Source: Sitta carolinensis
Taxonomy: Eukaryota > Chordata > Aves > Passeriformes > Sittidae
DNA: 64,000 nucleotides
Direction: 5' to 3'
Assembly: GCA_032173965.1 (NCBI GenBank)
Contig: CM063292.1
Coordinates: forward strand, 7,598,001 to 7,662,000
Shown: piece by piece, positions 1 through 13,080 of the stretch
Layout: each line of letters opens with the position of its first letter
Position numbering within the stretch: the stretch's first letter is position 1
Made by a program: the position numbers and the translations under genes
Notes under the pieces: generated by a model
The model's database searches: none
The model's input: only the letters and a program-made list of their open reading frames with translations
What the model was told of the DNA's origin: nothing

Positions 1-48
1 CTCCAGAGCTCCCTCCCAACCCTGACCCTTCTGTGATTCTCTGACCCT
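1..48 (+). mobile_element. CR1 LINE 3' tail, cut by window edge
   Basis: The first bases read like the CR1 3' end: a 'ccctcccaaccctgaccc' stretch followed by 'ttctgtgattctctga', a decayed form of the ATTCTATG-type terminal repeat. Orientation is sense on the plus strand. The 5' part lies outside the window. Mutations in the terminal repeat suggest an old copy. Confidence 0.6.
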
Positions 49-2494
49 GTGTAGGAGATCACATTAATTGTGCCAACCTGAAATTGGATGTTTCCTGCCT
101 TAACTAAAATGTTCAGAGTGGTCACAGGTTTCACTCTGAGCAGATGAACTAAAGTGCAGGACTGTGGAAAATACTCCAGTGACAAGTGGAGAAGCTGCAA
201 GTAAATGTCTGAATTATAGGCTCCTTAATTGGGACTGACATCAGGAGAGTGTGACAGGAGCTGCTCTGAACTGCGTGTGCGTTCAACAGATGAAGAGCTC
301 GACGTGCTGGGGAGTCGTGGGGAGAGAGGGGAGGGTGGGGAAGGGCTGGGCTGCACTACACTGCATGCAAACCCCAGAAAGACTCTCAAACACTGCACTG
401 AGATTGATAGTGCATCTCGTGAAGAACAAAAAGGTTAAAAAAAGAAAAAATCCCCCGAGAAAAGTCTTGAAGAATGTAACTTTTATAAAGTGTGAAGGAT
501 TTCAGTTCTACCCTACAGCAACTGTAAAAAGTCATTTGTTCCCTTCGTGTTGTTTTGGGAGAGTTTTTATTGGGGTTTTATGGTTTTTTTTTTTTTTTTT
601 TGCATTTGAGTTTTGTTATTTTTCCAGAAACTGGGTAATGAAGCATTTTTCCATTGGTGCATGTCAGGTGTCAGAGAGCTCAGCTGCACCAGGAGGTGTG
701 GCAGGTGTGTCCTGCCAGCCCCCAGCCCAGGGCACTTTCTCTGACAAGCAGGAGGCTCAGCTGCTCCTTCCCTTGGCTCTGAACTGGTGAGAGAGGTGCT
801 GGTGCCCCTGGACTGGGCACTGGCTGAATAAGCTGTTTGAGGTGCACCTAAAGAACCTAAAGGAACAGTGGCTCCTGTCTGCAGCCAGCATGAGAGCTTC
901 TCTGCCTCTGTTTCCTTTCCTTCTGAAACAATAAATATCAGGGATGTGTGATTCTTCTGGGAAGAGACTGAATACAACAATAGGAACAACAAATGAGAGC
1001 ATAACATGAAATCTCGATTTATATACCAGACATAGGTAGGAAAGATGAAGAAAACATGAAGCAGTAATTCCCTTCCATCCTTTGCAGGGTTGCAACACTA
1101 AATAGCCATCGTCTGGCAGCCACTTGCTCATGTACATCCTGAAAATACTGACATCCATCCTAGCTTAAACCTTTTGAGATTCCAGGAGAGACTTTTCAGA
1201 ACTGGGGCTGCTCACTTAGCTGCCTTCAGGGCTGGTTTCCTGTCACTCTTAGTTAAAAGCTGGAGGCATGGCATTTTTGAAGAGGGCACCAGGATTACTG
1301 CTATGCAGATCACTTAATTATTGTGAGTGTTACGAGGACAAGTCTCTGAAGATGACAGAGCAGTGCAGGGAAAGCTGAAATGAGAGGTAATGGAAGGTAA
1401 TGAAAAAGTCAGAGGTAGACAAGATGATCCCATGATGTGAGGTCGAGCAAAACAAAACACTTAATAAAGGACTGTGGAGCTGGAATTAGCCAGGATTGCT
1501 GAATGGGCCACCAGTGCCACCAAAGCAATATCCTCCTTCGAGTGGGGAATGTGCAGGGTCAGAGCAGGGCACAGAGAGCACCCCAGACTCCCTGCAGACT
1601 GCCTGAGAGCCAACGGTGCACCTCCTGGAAAAGAATCATCCTGTGTTCAGCTGCTCTGAGGAAGAGGAAAGAGGAAGCTTCTGGAGGGAGGTGACAAAGC
1701 AAACACAAAATTACAGCCACCCCCTCCAAAGGGATGCCTCAGTGAAGGATGCCACCAGAGGCACGGACATCTCTGTGGAACCTTTTGTCCAAAATGAAAA
1801 TGTTGTTAAAATTTAGGAAAAAACAAATCACAGCAAATAAGTACTTCAAAGTATTTACTTTTCATTTGGATTCAGGACCAAACTATTCATTGTCAGGATT
1901 TCACTTCATGACCAGGACTAGAATATTCAGTTTATAGGGAAGAGACTAGGGGAAACTCTGCCACATTGCCTTCCTTCTGAACTTCCCTGCCAGGGATCTT
2001 GTTGGTTGTTGATTATTGCATTTGTTTATTTGAATTGAGGAGAAATTGCAGCCTCTTTCTGACTTGGCCCATGACCCTCCTGTGCTAGGTGTTTTACAAA
2101 CAAAAATTAATAAGACACTCCCCTTCCTAAAATCACTTTTAATCTTAAAACAGACAACAGATGGATAGAGGCAGATGGCAGAGCAAAAAAAAAAAAAAAA
2201 TGTGACTAGGTCTGATCAAGAATGTTTTCTCATCAAAACCATGGTGATTGATAAGCTCTCCTTTAAACAATTTGGTTTTGATAGTCTTGACAAAAGTTTT
2301 TCTGAAAAGTAAAGGAGAGAATTTCCAGTTAAGGTATGGGGGACCAGCAGGGATTAATGATGATGTCAATTCAGTGGGCTGTAGCAGATCAAGTTCAAGT
2401 GTTTTCTCTGAATTAGGTAGGATTAAACCAAGCTTTCATATTTCTGTGTGGCTGCTACCCCTTCACTTAATCTGGAAGAAGGCCCTGCTAATTT
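49..2494. other. Gene-free AT-rich DNA
   Basis: No supported gene. There is a 19-base T run at about 583-601 and a 16-base A run near 2186-2201. An open frame of 179 codons at 251-790 crosses the T run and resembles no family. The minus-strand frames at 567-1158 overlap each other and are equally unsupported. No repeat family was recognised here. Confidence 0.6.
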
Positions 2495-2541
2495 TAAATA
2501 CACACACACACATATGTACAGGGACACACACACTCACACAG
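2495..2541. repeat. AC/CA-rich microsatellite
   Basis: Interrupted (CA)n: a run of CA units, then 'tatgtacagg', then further 'acacacacactcacacag'. It is about 45 bp long and imperfect, so probably only weakly polymorphic. Confidence 0.8.
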
Positions 2542-4556
2542 CCAAACCCTCAGGAAAAAGTCCCAGATTTGTCTCACTGCAGAGCCAGACCCAAGCTTTC
2601 ACAAGGAAACCACTTCCATTTCCTATGTGCATGGAGAAGAAAGATGCAGGAATAGAAATGAATTACCTAAAGGGCAAATGCCTGTGTCAGTCTCTGGTTT
2701 GGCTTCAGCACTTCTCAAACTGCTGTGAGTTGTAGCTCACCCAGCTGTGATGGAGAAGACCCAGGTGTGTGGTCCTGGGATCCACACTTAAATCTCTTGC
2801 AAACCCCTGGGCAATAAGGTGGAGTTGTGATTCCTTCCCAGGAAAGGCTCTGGGAGGGATTTCCTCAGGGATTGCTGCTCCCACCGGGCAGAACTCTTCC
2901 TTTTGAGCCCTCCTCCTTCACTTTCCCACCTGGCAAGGGCTCAGCATTTCCCCTTTGGGGAGGGGGCTGCAGCAGTGCTCACACACCTCCTGCACTGGAG
3001 CTCTGCAGTGGGAACTGCCCTGGGAGTTCTGAGAGGGGAGAGGAAGGCTCAGGAATGGGAAAGAATCCCATGTGCCATAGAACAATTTACCTTGCTCTTA
3101 AAAATTGTTTAAGAAAACTGTTTCTGAGACCTTCAGAGGGTGAAATCTTTGATGAACAGACACCCAGTAAAAATGTTTAGCTTGATATGAAATAACCTCT
3201 GAAATCATAATAATAACAATAAAACAACTTTATTTTCAGGACGTTTGCCAGAAACTGCAAAGAATGAGAAAAACAAACAGGGATCTCTCTGTCTCATCTC
3301 CTACAATTATCCCATCCCAAAGAAATTTCATTTGTATATAAATGTACATCTTATTCAGCACTAAGCTGCCAATATCAAAGCTAATTGAGGGTAGGTATTA
3401 ATTGAAAGCCTGAATTACATAGTTGAACAATGGAATAAATATATGTTGAGATGCAAAATATAATATGAAAATTCAGTACCAGTATCCCTTTCATTGTCGT
3501 GTGGTACAATCAATTAATGCCTCACTGTCCCTTCTGTTTTGACATATTTCAATATTTTGTCTAAGATTAATTTTAGTACATGGAAACACCCATAAAATCG
3601 TTCAGTTCCTACTCATTGTGATCATTTCTGTGGATGATATAAAATATTTCATGGCTTAGACTAGCCATGTTTCTTATGTATTTATCATGTTCAATGTTTT
3701 ATGGACTTAAAAATGTTTCTTGAGTGTCCTCAGCTCCTGCTGGGTCATTTCACCACGAACAGACCTGGGGAAGTTTTAGTCAGGCTTTGAAGGACATTGT
3801 TTGGTTTCTTGCAAACCAGATCTCCTTCTGTGTGGGAGAATAGAAATGCAAACAAGATTGAATCTTTTCTTTTATTTGGTTTGGTTTATCTCTTAGCCAG
3901 AATGAATGAAACAATCAGTAGTAGACAATGAAGTTTTCTCCCCAATAGGTACAAATTGTTCATTAAAATGCTGAATTTTTAATTTTTTTTTTAAATTGCA
4001 TTTTGATGTTCTTCAGGCTAAATATAGGTCCAAAAATTATCTTTGCCCATGGTACCTCTGTTTTTATTCCATTTTAAAAGGACTGCAGTTGGATAAAAAA
4101 CATTATTTAGTTCTTACAGACTTAGTTATTCTTTTTAAAGATTATAATAAAATATTCTTGCAATTAAAAGAGAAAAACAAATCCTAAACCCTTTCAGTCT
4201 TTATTTGAATTTAATTATCTCAATAAGAAAATCTTTAATTTTAACATCTCCTTTTAAGGATGGAAGTCTGTTTCTGTAATTTAGAAGTATGTCTTTTGAA
4301 ATAAATTTAAAACACCATCGGTGTACAGAAAGAGGCACATAATGAGAAATTCAGACATTTTGTCCTATATTTTCTGATTTTTTCTTACTCATTTCTTCCT
4401 TATGAGATTGAAAATGGGAATAATATGATTTCATTTTTCCTCCAGCACAGTCATTTAAAATTTGTTAGGAGGCTAAGTTATGCCTAAATACTCAACAGAA
4501 AGTGGGAGGAAAACTTCCTGTGTTGACTAGAAGTAAAACTATTTAGTGAAAGCATT
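2542..4556. other. Gene-free DNA, increasingly AT-rich
   Basis: The first 600 bp are moderately GC-rich (2820-3060) with overlapping unsupported frames. From 3180 the DNA is strongly AT-rich with frequent stops on both strands. The frame at 3996-4187 (63 codons) is unremarkable. No recognised repeat or RNA gene. Confidence 0.55.
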
Positions 4557-4629
<73 letters not shown>

Positions 4630-4649
4630 TATATATATATATATATATT
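4557..4649. repeat. A-run followed by long (TA)n microsatellite
   Basis: About 15 A residues lead straight into roughly 78 bp of almost pure TA dinucleotides, broken by two 'att' interruptions near 4621-4632. Pure TA of this length is self-complementary and can extrude as a cruciform. The A-run/TA junction may be a decayed retroposon tail or a slippage product. Confidence 0.95.
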
Positions 4650-7329
4650 AACTCCAAGGAAAGAATTTGGGTTGTTGGAAGGAGCTACTGATGGGAATTT
4701 AGCTAGAAAGGCCCTGGGTGTGTGCAGGAGAGTCTCTGACAACCTTCTTCTTATGCTGGTTTAATTTTCTTAGTGACCAGATAATTTTTGTGCTTAAAAT
4801 CATGGCTGAGTTAGAGCCATGAGGTTTAATCCCCTCTCACCTGGGACTGACCCACTCCTACTGACAGTGGCACACATGATGTAGCAATTTTTAATTTGTA
4901 CATAAGGAAAGTGCCTGAGCTACCACAGAAGCAATTCCTCTTCTCTCTCAGTTAAAAAAAAAAAAAAATGTAATAAAAGTGCACTCCTTTTCAAGCTGAA
5001 GTCTTAGCCAGCAAATTTGGAATAAACCCAAAATCACTATGATAGTTTTTCTTTGCCTTTGTGGCACTATAAGAAGGATTAATGCACTGTATGGGCATAC
5101 TGGATGATAATAAAATAGAATAATTAAAATCACTTCAACACACTGTAGATAAACCTTTGAAAATAAGTAAAAATTCAATGTTAAGTATGAGAATAATTGG
5201 AAAGCACGAGTGTGAGTAACTTTTCCTAAGAAAAGCTACTTTTAAAATGCTCATTATCAGGGTGTAACAGAAGCAAGCCTTGCATTGCTGGAGATAATTT
5301 GCACAGAGGGATGAGAAATTGAAAAGGTGGAGAAGTCTGCAAAGGTCAGGGGAGAGGGGGGAAGATGATCCATCTATCATTTCTGCCACGATGCATCTCC
5401 CGTTTTTTTGAGAGAATAGTGTGACCCTAGAACAATGAGAACAAAATTGCTCTGCTCTGCTATTTCCAGTGTCTCAGCATCACCATGGAAGTCTTCCTGC
5501 TCACGAGCAGTTGTGTTTCAGAAGTGCTCAGTGGCACAGGAAACAGTGTGATTCCTGTGCTTTAGTACAGGGCACTGAACACTTCTATTTCTGGCAAAGA
5601 GCAAATTGTTAAATAAAAAAAAAAAGTTTAAAAAAATAATAAAAAGGGGATTATATTTAATGCAAAATGAAATAATAAAATAAAAAGTAAATATGATATA
5701 CGCAGGATCATCTGTTCAGCTGGTTTCTGCCATCCATCACATCAGACTGTGAGCCCTGTGTCATTTTTGAAATGGCTGCAGCAGCCACTGCCAGCAGAGG
5801 AGCTCGCAGCCATTTGGGAGCTGGAGCCAGGAGGATGCCAGAGCACCTGGAACATCCCTGTGTCACCTGAGCCTGCAGGTGACAGACTCTGAACCTGGAG
5901 TGCCAGGAAGAAGCAGGGCTCCAGTGCCAATAGGGCTGTGGATAAAAGGCAAGTGTGGCTTTGTGCTTCTCTGAAGAGCAGTAAAGAAATTAAAGCACAA
6001 TTCCTTCTTAGACATTTTTTTTTTTTTAATACAGAAAAATCTCAGAAACTGAGCATCCTCTTTTTTTTTTTTAATATGGAAAATTGTATACACAACACAC
6101 AGTATGTTGAAAGTCATAAATAACATAGCTGCTGATCATAATTAATATTAGAAGACACAAACAGACTTAAGAACTTGCATTAATCTGCTTTTCTAAGTGC
6201 TGGAAGTTGTTCTGTGCTTAATTAAGGGGTAGGATAATCTTGTCTTTATGGTAATGCTGGAGCTGGGTAGGTGTTCAAGTCCCTATTCTGCCACATGCTT
6301 CCTTTATGATGTGACTCAGAGAGCCTTTATGTCCATTCTTTTTGTATTTGAAAATTGTACATAACAGATCCTTTCCTCACAAGAGAAAATATTGTGTCTT
6401 ACACTAATTTTATAGTGAATATTTATGGAGTAAAGCAATTTTATTTCCGCTGTATGTGGACCTGGGGAGACAAGGATTTTTGAATATTAGCAAATATTAA
6501 AAAAGAAATAAAATTGGACGAAAGAAATAAAAAAAATCGTAAAAACTCAGCAAATATTTGAAGGAGAAGCCTGTTCAGGAAACTGATAAAATAGATCATA
6601 GCAAGGAAGATAAGAAAAGGCCAACAGTTTAACTGTTTTCAAAAGGAGATTTTATCTTGTCATGATGTCTAAGAATTTTCTGATTGCTCTTTAATTTGTG
6701 AAAAAGCATGAGTTGTTTCAGTAAGTGGAAGCCAAACCCAGATGGATTCAGAGTGGAAATAAGGGGAACTGTTTGAAAAGGCCAGCAAGGAAATAATTTC
6801 TGACAGATTAGAATTTCTATCAGCTGTAATCTTTTAACGAAGGCTAAACAATGTTCTGAGAGAGATTTTATAGCTCAGCAGAACTGACAGACTTGATGCA
6901 AAAATTATTGGTCTGTGTGGTGAGGAAGGTCAGTGGGGACTGTCCCAATAGTTCTTTCTGGCCCTGCAACCCATAAATCTGGGGATTCCTGTTTGTGATG
7001 GGGCTGATCCCATAATGATGGGGGCATGGCCACTGTGAGTTATGGGACCTTCCTGTGGGACGAGAAGAGCTCCCAGAAAGCTCTCCAGGAACAGCTACTG
7101 CTGCTTTTCTCCCAAGTTAATTCTGTGAAGGGCATCTTATGTTCTGTAATGACAAGTTCTTGTGCATGGCTGTGAATCCATCTGCTTTGTTCTCTGGGCT
7201 GGCTGACGAGGGAAAATTGGATTTGTTGGTACAGGGGGTTATGTCTTAAATGAGTGGTACAAAATTAGGTCACAAAACTGAGAACTAAGCTTGCTGTTTA
7301 TTTATTTCTTTTTCTTTTAATCACCCCAG
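4650..7329. other. Gene-free AT-rich DNA with homopolymer runs
   Basis: Contains an A run near 4954-4968, an A-rich patch at 5608-5700 and two T runs near 6017-6028 and 6061-6072. A slightly GC-richer block at 5740-5940 carries short overlapping frames with no recognisable product. Nothing else was identified. Confidence 0.55.
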
Positions 7330-7640
7330 ATCCCGTATTTGAAAAGAATGGGCTACATAGGTTGCCTGCTCACAGATTTGATCACATTTGCTAATAATTT
7401 CAAAGCAAAGGAGAAATGTCTGTCAGTGCTCAGGGTCCTGGATGCAGACGTGGCAGAATCCTCTCTTCCCTGTGTCCAGGAGCAGAAGGATCCTGCTGCA
7501 GGATTCACCAGGAACGTGGCAAGTCTGGCAAGTCCTCGCTCCTGGAAGAATTTCAGCTCCAGTTTCCCAGCTCCCAGGGTGACCCATCCTGCAGGTGTCA
7601 GCACATCCTGGCTGGAGGCAGAGGCAGGACCAGCCCCAGG
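7330..7640 (+). other. Exon-like open stretch with splice-site look-alikes (unproven)
   Basis: A pyrimidine-rich run ending in 'aatcaccccag' at about 7328 resembles a 3' splice site. A good donor look-alike, 'ccccag/gtgagc', lies at about 7640. Between them one plus-strand frame stays open, and continues open past the donor to 7719. The predicted peptide matches nothing I recognise, has no domain features, and the opposite strand is also open over much of the block. It could be an untranslated or lncRNA exon, or chance in a GC-richer patch. Confidence 0.15.
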
Positions 7641-10600
7641 TGAGCTTTCTGATTATTTGGTTCTCACTCTTGGCTTTGGTGTTCACAGAGATTTAGGAAG
7701 AACTGAAAGGCTTTCCTAAAGAATCCTATTTTCTCCTGGCAGTCGAGGTAGCTGGGGGCTCCCTGTGCACCTGTGTGCTTTAGCCATGCACAATTATATG
7801 TATAATTGGATAAGTAACTTCCCTGGAAAAACCATGAGTCTTAGTCTTCTTTTTCTTTCTTTCTTTTTTTTTTTTTTTTCCCTTCATCTTTTCTTTTTAT
7901 TTTTTTAAGCTTTTCTTGAGCTATCACTCCAATGCATTATTTTAGGAGGAGAATGTCGCATGTAGGGCATAAACAATTTGTTGAATCATTTTCCTTTCTC
8001 CATGAGGAAAAGGCATCTTATCTAAAATAATCCATTTGAGCCAAAAGAATCCAATACTTTTTTTTTTTTTTTTCCCCTTCATATGCTGCCTTGAAAATAT
8101 TTTCCACATTCTGTGGATTTTTGGGCATGGTGAAAATGGAAAAAGCCAAATGGCTGCTGTTAAAATCCAAGATGTGATGTGTCCTTGTGTCTATACAGAC
8201 ACTGACTTTACTTGGATTATTTGTATGTTCACTATGAACAGAAGAGGCTGGAGTTGATTTTGTTATTGTATTATGCTGAGATAACCACTGAATTGTGTGA
8301 AAATAGTACATTAGTGTACTGAATCATATCCATAATGCTTTAAGTTATTCTTAAAAAAATGTAAAGCATTAATCCTTAAAGAAGGTCGGTGGCAGAACTG
8401 ATGACTCTTCATCATGCAACAGTTTGACACACAACAGGGGGACAAACAAATGTCATTTCTCAGGGTTTGTGGCTGCTCCAAGCCCTTGCACAGGTTGGTC
8501 ACAGGCACCTTCCTTGCTCCCTTTTCTGCTGACATTTCCAGGTTCACAGTCTCAGTGCTCCTGCCCGGGCAGCAGATGAACTCAGCACATCTCCTGGGAC
8601 AATCCCTGCTCCCTCTGCCCCTGGGCAGGGAATGGGAGCCAGGGATCAAACCCCACCCTTCTCCCCTCGGGTCTGCCCTTCCCTCCACCTGGCTGCACAT
8701 CTGCTTTTCTCTGCTCCCAGCTGGCCTGCACACTTGGAATTATTTTAAATTTTGCTGCTCCCAGGAGTGGAAAGCACAAAACATGACACAAACATGTGAG
8801 CCAGAATTCACTTCACAGAAGGCTTTGGGTGACTGGCGTTCGTCTGCAGAGTACAAGTAACTGGCTGCTGTTCACAGTTTAAAAAAGGACAAAAAATAGG
8901 TCAAACACAATGTTTGTTCCTCTCCAAGTTCTTAGTAATATTAATACTGATAAATGAACTACAGTTTTAAACAAAACCTGATTTAAAACAGAACATTGAA
9001 TAAAATACAGTTGTTGGAAATATGTAATATGTTTTCCTAGAAAGATTTATTTTCTTGAAAATATTTCACATAAGCTCAAGTTTTTGTCAATTTGAGTAAT
9101 TACTTGGGTGGTCATACTTTGTTGTGGGTGGAAGGAAGATTCTGCTGCTGCAGGTCAACAAAAACTGAAGGAGTCAAATAAATTGGTATCAAAAGTCACT
9201 TCAATTACTTTAAACAATGTCCCTCAAACTAAGAAAATTGGAGACCCTACTATTTTTAGGAGCTAGATTTTCCCTCCAACTCTTATTGTTCTTCCTATTT
9301 TTTAACATCCCCTCACTAACATGCACACAGGCATTGTGATTGTCCTTCTATGCTTCAGAATACATTACTTAAGCAGCTTATAACAGATGTAAAATCTAGG
9401 CAAGATACTGCATTATTCATTCCAGTCAGTTTAAGTTATTGATTATGGCATTTGGAGGTATTTCTGCACTTGCTTTTTTTCCTTCTCCCTCCTAGACTGA
9501 TAATCTAGAAAATAAAAATGAACAGGGAAAAATAAGAACATGGTCTAGGTTTCATCTTCACTTCTTTGTTAAATTCAATAGCACATTAATGAGGCTTTTG
9601 TTTTCCTTCACAGCATTCCCATTTCCATATCCTGCTCATGGCCATCCCTCAGAGAAGCCTGGCTGCACACATCGTGTCAGCCTTGGCTTGATATGAAGGT
9701 GCAGAATTTTCATTCATAGAGGCATGGTGGTATTTTTTTCCTTTATAAATGCCAAACTGAATGAAAAATACTCCTTGGAGAGTTGGAAAATAATGAATGA
9801 TTGGCATTTGGTGTACAATTTCTTATTCTAGTGAGATTTTGGCATGCCATTCACTGGGAAATTCAGAGCATTGAATGACATCCACATTTACCAGCTGGGC
9901 TGTCAAGGCGTAGTGTGTGTCAACACCTTTGCAGGATATCACTTGAAGCCTAATTCCTCTTGTTTGTGGACATCTGATCTGGTGCTTCTGAATGAAATAT
10001 TGTATATATTTTCTTCCCACTCCCAAACTGTTCATGTCACTAAAGCTACAGCTTGGTCTCTTCACCCACAGAGGATTGTTTGTATGTGGGAATGGGGATT
10101 GGGGAAATCCAGGGAAGCACAAGTTACTAATTCCATGAGCTTCTCCTGAGCTTTCTCCCATGCTGGCACCTTAAGGAAATATGGTTCTGATGGCATCTGA
10201 CTGCCAGGAGCTGGTTCAGAGCCCAGCTGGTGGTCAGTCAGGAGTTCTCCTCCTCAGGGATTGATCCTAACAAAGGCTGCTGCTGTGCAAGCATTCAGTG
10301 ATGACCTGTCTGCAGAGATGAAATCCTCAGCAAGCTGGTGGACTACACCACACCTTGAGCAATAGTTGACCCGTTTGACCAGCACAAAGAAATGTGCTGA
10401 GAAAAACTTCCCTGGGGTTTATCAAGGACAAAACCCCTTTCTGTGCCTGGGGTGTGACAAAAGCCATGGCACAGGGGTGAGCTGTCTATCAGAGAACAGC
10501 TGTGCATGGATGCTTTGATAACATAGCCCCAGGTGTGGGTAGGAGAGAGATGGACACTGATTTTCCAGTACTTTGTGAACACCAGTGGCCACTGAGATGT

Positions 10601-12449
10601 CACACTAAGTGTAGCTTGATGTTTGAAATGCACAGACAGTGGTCGAGGTTTCATCATCCCGGTACATTCCAGCACACTGCAGTGCTGGAAAGATCCACAC
10701 AATCCAGTTCAGCTGTGTTCTGTCAGGGTCTGCTGTGCTCCTTGCAGCAGGGTGGCTCACAAATGAACCCATTTCACCCCTCTATTGTTCCCCTTTCTGC
10801 AGGTTCTCTCTGCTCTCTGAGCAGTACCTGATTTGTTGCAGTGTAATCCCTCGGCTTGCTGCCCTACTCACCACAGCTTGGTGAGCAGATTGAATTCTCC
10901 ACTCGATGCTGGGTTTTTTCTTGTCAGCTGTGTTTCTCAGTCCCTGATCTTTTTTTGTTTAATTTATTTTTTTTTTTATTTTGGTTGCTTCTGTGTTCTC
11001 TCAAATTTATTTGTCTCTCAAAGTGTGTTTCCCAAAAGTGAACTTAAATTAACTGAGGACTTGTGAGTCCTGAGCTGAGCTCAGAGATTTCTCTCTCTGT
11101 CCTGCAGGTCAGAGTTTTGCTTATAATCCCAGTATGGAGTTTCCTTTTGTGCAACACCTAAGTGATGATTCATGTCCAGCTTGCAACCACTGTAACTCCC
11201 AAATCCCTTCTTATGAAACTGCTATCCAAGCACTTCGCTGTGTGGTGATTTATCTAGATTTTGGAATAACAGAATGAGTGGTGACCACAGCTGCCTGGAA
11301 TAGGTTTTGCTCTTGGCCACAGACCATGTAAATAAATATCTTTAGAAGGTTGTAGCAGCTGCTTGTTAGAGCAAGTAGCCAAGAACTAGAAAAATTCTGA
11401 GATCAAATCCTAATTAAACTACTGACTTGCTGCATGACCTTGGGTGGCTGCACTCTTTGTGCTGCCAGGAGCCCCAGATCAAAACCTCTCTAGTGAACTC
11501 TCTGAAGAGAGATTTAAAAAGCTGTACAAAGCAGAACCCATGTCCATCACCAGCAGTAACATTCTATTGGTATTGAACTCCTAACCTAACCCCTGACACT
11601 CAATGCAAAATACAGCTGTACCTTCCTGTGTTCTTCTTGTGCTTATTTGTTTGTACTGCTTTGTATCTGCATTTTCATTAAAACAGATACATCCACATAG
11701 GTATTACAGACAGCAGAGTTTTGCCCATCTGGTTACCTGTTTTATCACACAGAGATGTGGACATTTTTTTGGTGCAGCTGGTGTAAGATGATGCATTTTT
11801 GTGAGGAAGTGTGCTGGCTGTGGAGCTCTGTGTCCAAGCTTCAACATAGAAGTTTTCCTGCTCAGCACTCCACTAATAAACACTAAGTTCTTGACTTAAG
11901 TCAGGGTGTGTGCAGAAGGCAAATGAGTTTGGGGCAGCTGGGAAAACTTGGAGCTGAATGGCTACAGTGCTGCCTGCCTGTGAAACGGGGGCTGCAGGAG
12001 GAACACAAGAGCGGGGTGTGTGGTTACAAATGGGGAAAATCAAAGCACATGGTTTCACTTGAGGTTTGCCAAGGACCCTGCCTGGAATATGTTTGAAATG
12101 CCAACCATTCATCCCAACAAAGTTGTGCCTGCCAGTTTGCACAGCACCAGCCCACACGGTGCAGCTGAGCTGATGGGAGGGCTCTGTGAAGTTTGCAGGA
12201 TTCCCAGTCCCAGGAGAACCAAAGGCAGGCACAGCTGCCTCCCTGCAGCTCTGTGCAGCTGGAGGCCTGCAGTGGTTCCAGCTGATGGATGCCCTCAGCT
12301 GGGCAGTGCTGAACCTCCCAAGACTGATGGGGACATTTCTGTTGTACATCTGGAGAGCTCACAGAGGTGCCTCAGACAGGGATGAGTCAATGCAAGGTGG
12401 AAATGAAACCATCCCCAGAGCCAAATCCCATCATGCCTGCACAGCACTG
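7641..12449. other. Gene-free DNA
   Basis: Holds a T/C-rich stretch at about 7851-7910 and a T run near 8058-8073. A GC-richer block at 8440-8860 has overlapping frames on both strands. AT-rich sequence follows at 8880-9840. A perfect 9-bp inverted repeat sits at 10667-10690. A mixed block at 11900-12440 may include diverged 5' LTR sequence. No gene or RNA gene was recognised. Confidence 0.5.
10667..10690. repeat. Short perfect inverted repeat
   Basis: TTCCAGCAC and its exact complement GTGCTGGAA are separated by ACTGCA. The centre, CACTGCAGTG, is itself a palindrome, so the site holds two overlapping dyads. It could be a chance hairpin or a protein-binding dyad; nothing nearby decides. Confidence 0.6.
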
Positions 12450-12730
12450 CTGCAAGAGTGGCACTGTAGTCAGGTTTTCAGGCCTGAAATTTCTGAGTTT
12501 CTAAAGCTCTGTTTTCCTGATGTTTTGGTTTGCTGAAATTCCTTTCCAGAAAACGAACAAAACATCAGGGTTGTTTTTATAAAGTTATTCAAGTTGTTCA
12601 TCCTTTCTGTGGGAGGGATTTTCTTTTAATGTCCCTCTGGTTTGACTTTCTCTTGTTCACCAGTCACAGTGGTCTATGAAAATTATATAAAAGGGAACGA
12701 GTTCTGGAAATAAAAATCATTCTTCACACA
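12450..12730 (+). mobile_element. LTR fragment, same family as the LTR at 44673-45130
   Basis: Aligns by eye with the LTR near 45 kb over about 270 bp. Shared blocks include 'tttctaaagct', 'ttcctgatgtttt', 'atgtccctctggttt/gatgtctctctggttt' and 'caccagtcacagtggtct'. It has an LTR promoter and poly(A) layout: TATATAAAA at 12684-12692 and AATAAA at 12709-12714, then a probable 3' end near 12730. The U3 5' limit is uncertain, because similarity fades upstream of about 12450. No internal retroviral sequence is adjacent, so it is a solo or truncated LTR, diverged enough to be fairly old. Confidence 0.65.
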
Positions 12731-13080
12731 CCCTTTAAAAAAAATTCACAAGAGTCTATGTCATGTGTGTTATCACAACAGTCACAGTGGCACCTTCCCA
12801 TTCTGATAACTATGGAAATAATAGATGTGCACCTCTGAAAGAGCACAAATTCCGTTTATTACGCCCCACAAGGGATTATGGGGTGAATGAATAAATAAGA
12901 TGTGCCAGCTTTAAAGGATTTCTCAAATGATATAGAAGCACAGAGAAAGGAAGTGAGAGCAGAAGATGGCTGTGAAGGCAGGCACTATTCCTTCATTAGC
13001 TTGGCCTGAGGTGGTTGCTTGGCTGGTTATTTTTGGCAGGGTGAGTTGTTTGCTATTTTTCCATGGGTTGAATGGTACCT
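12731..13080. other. Unique AT-rich spacer
   Basis: About 350 bp between the LTR fragment and the CR1 element. No gene or repeat was recognised. Confidence 0.5.

Noticed and set aside
251..790. 179-codon plus frame near the left edge
   Set aside because: It reads through a poly(T) run giving a Phe stretch, and resembles no protein.
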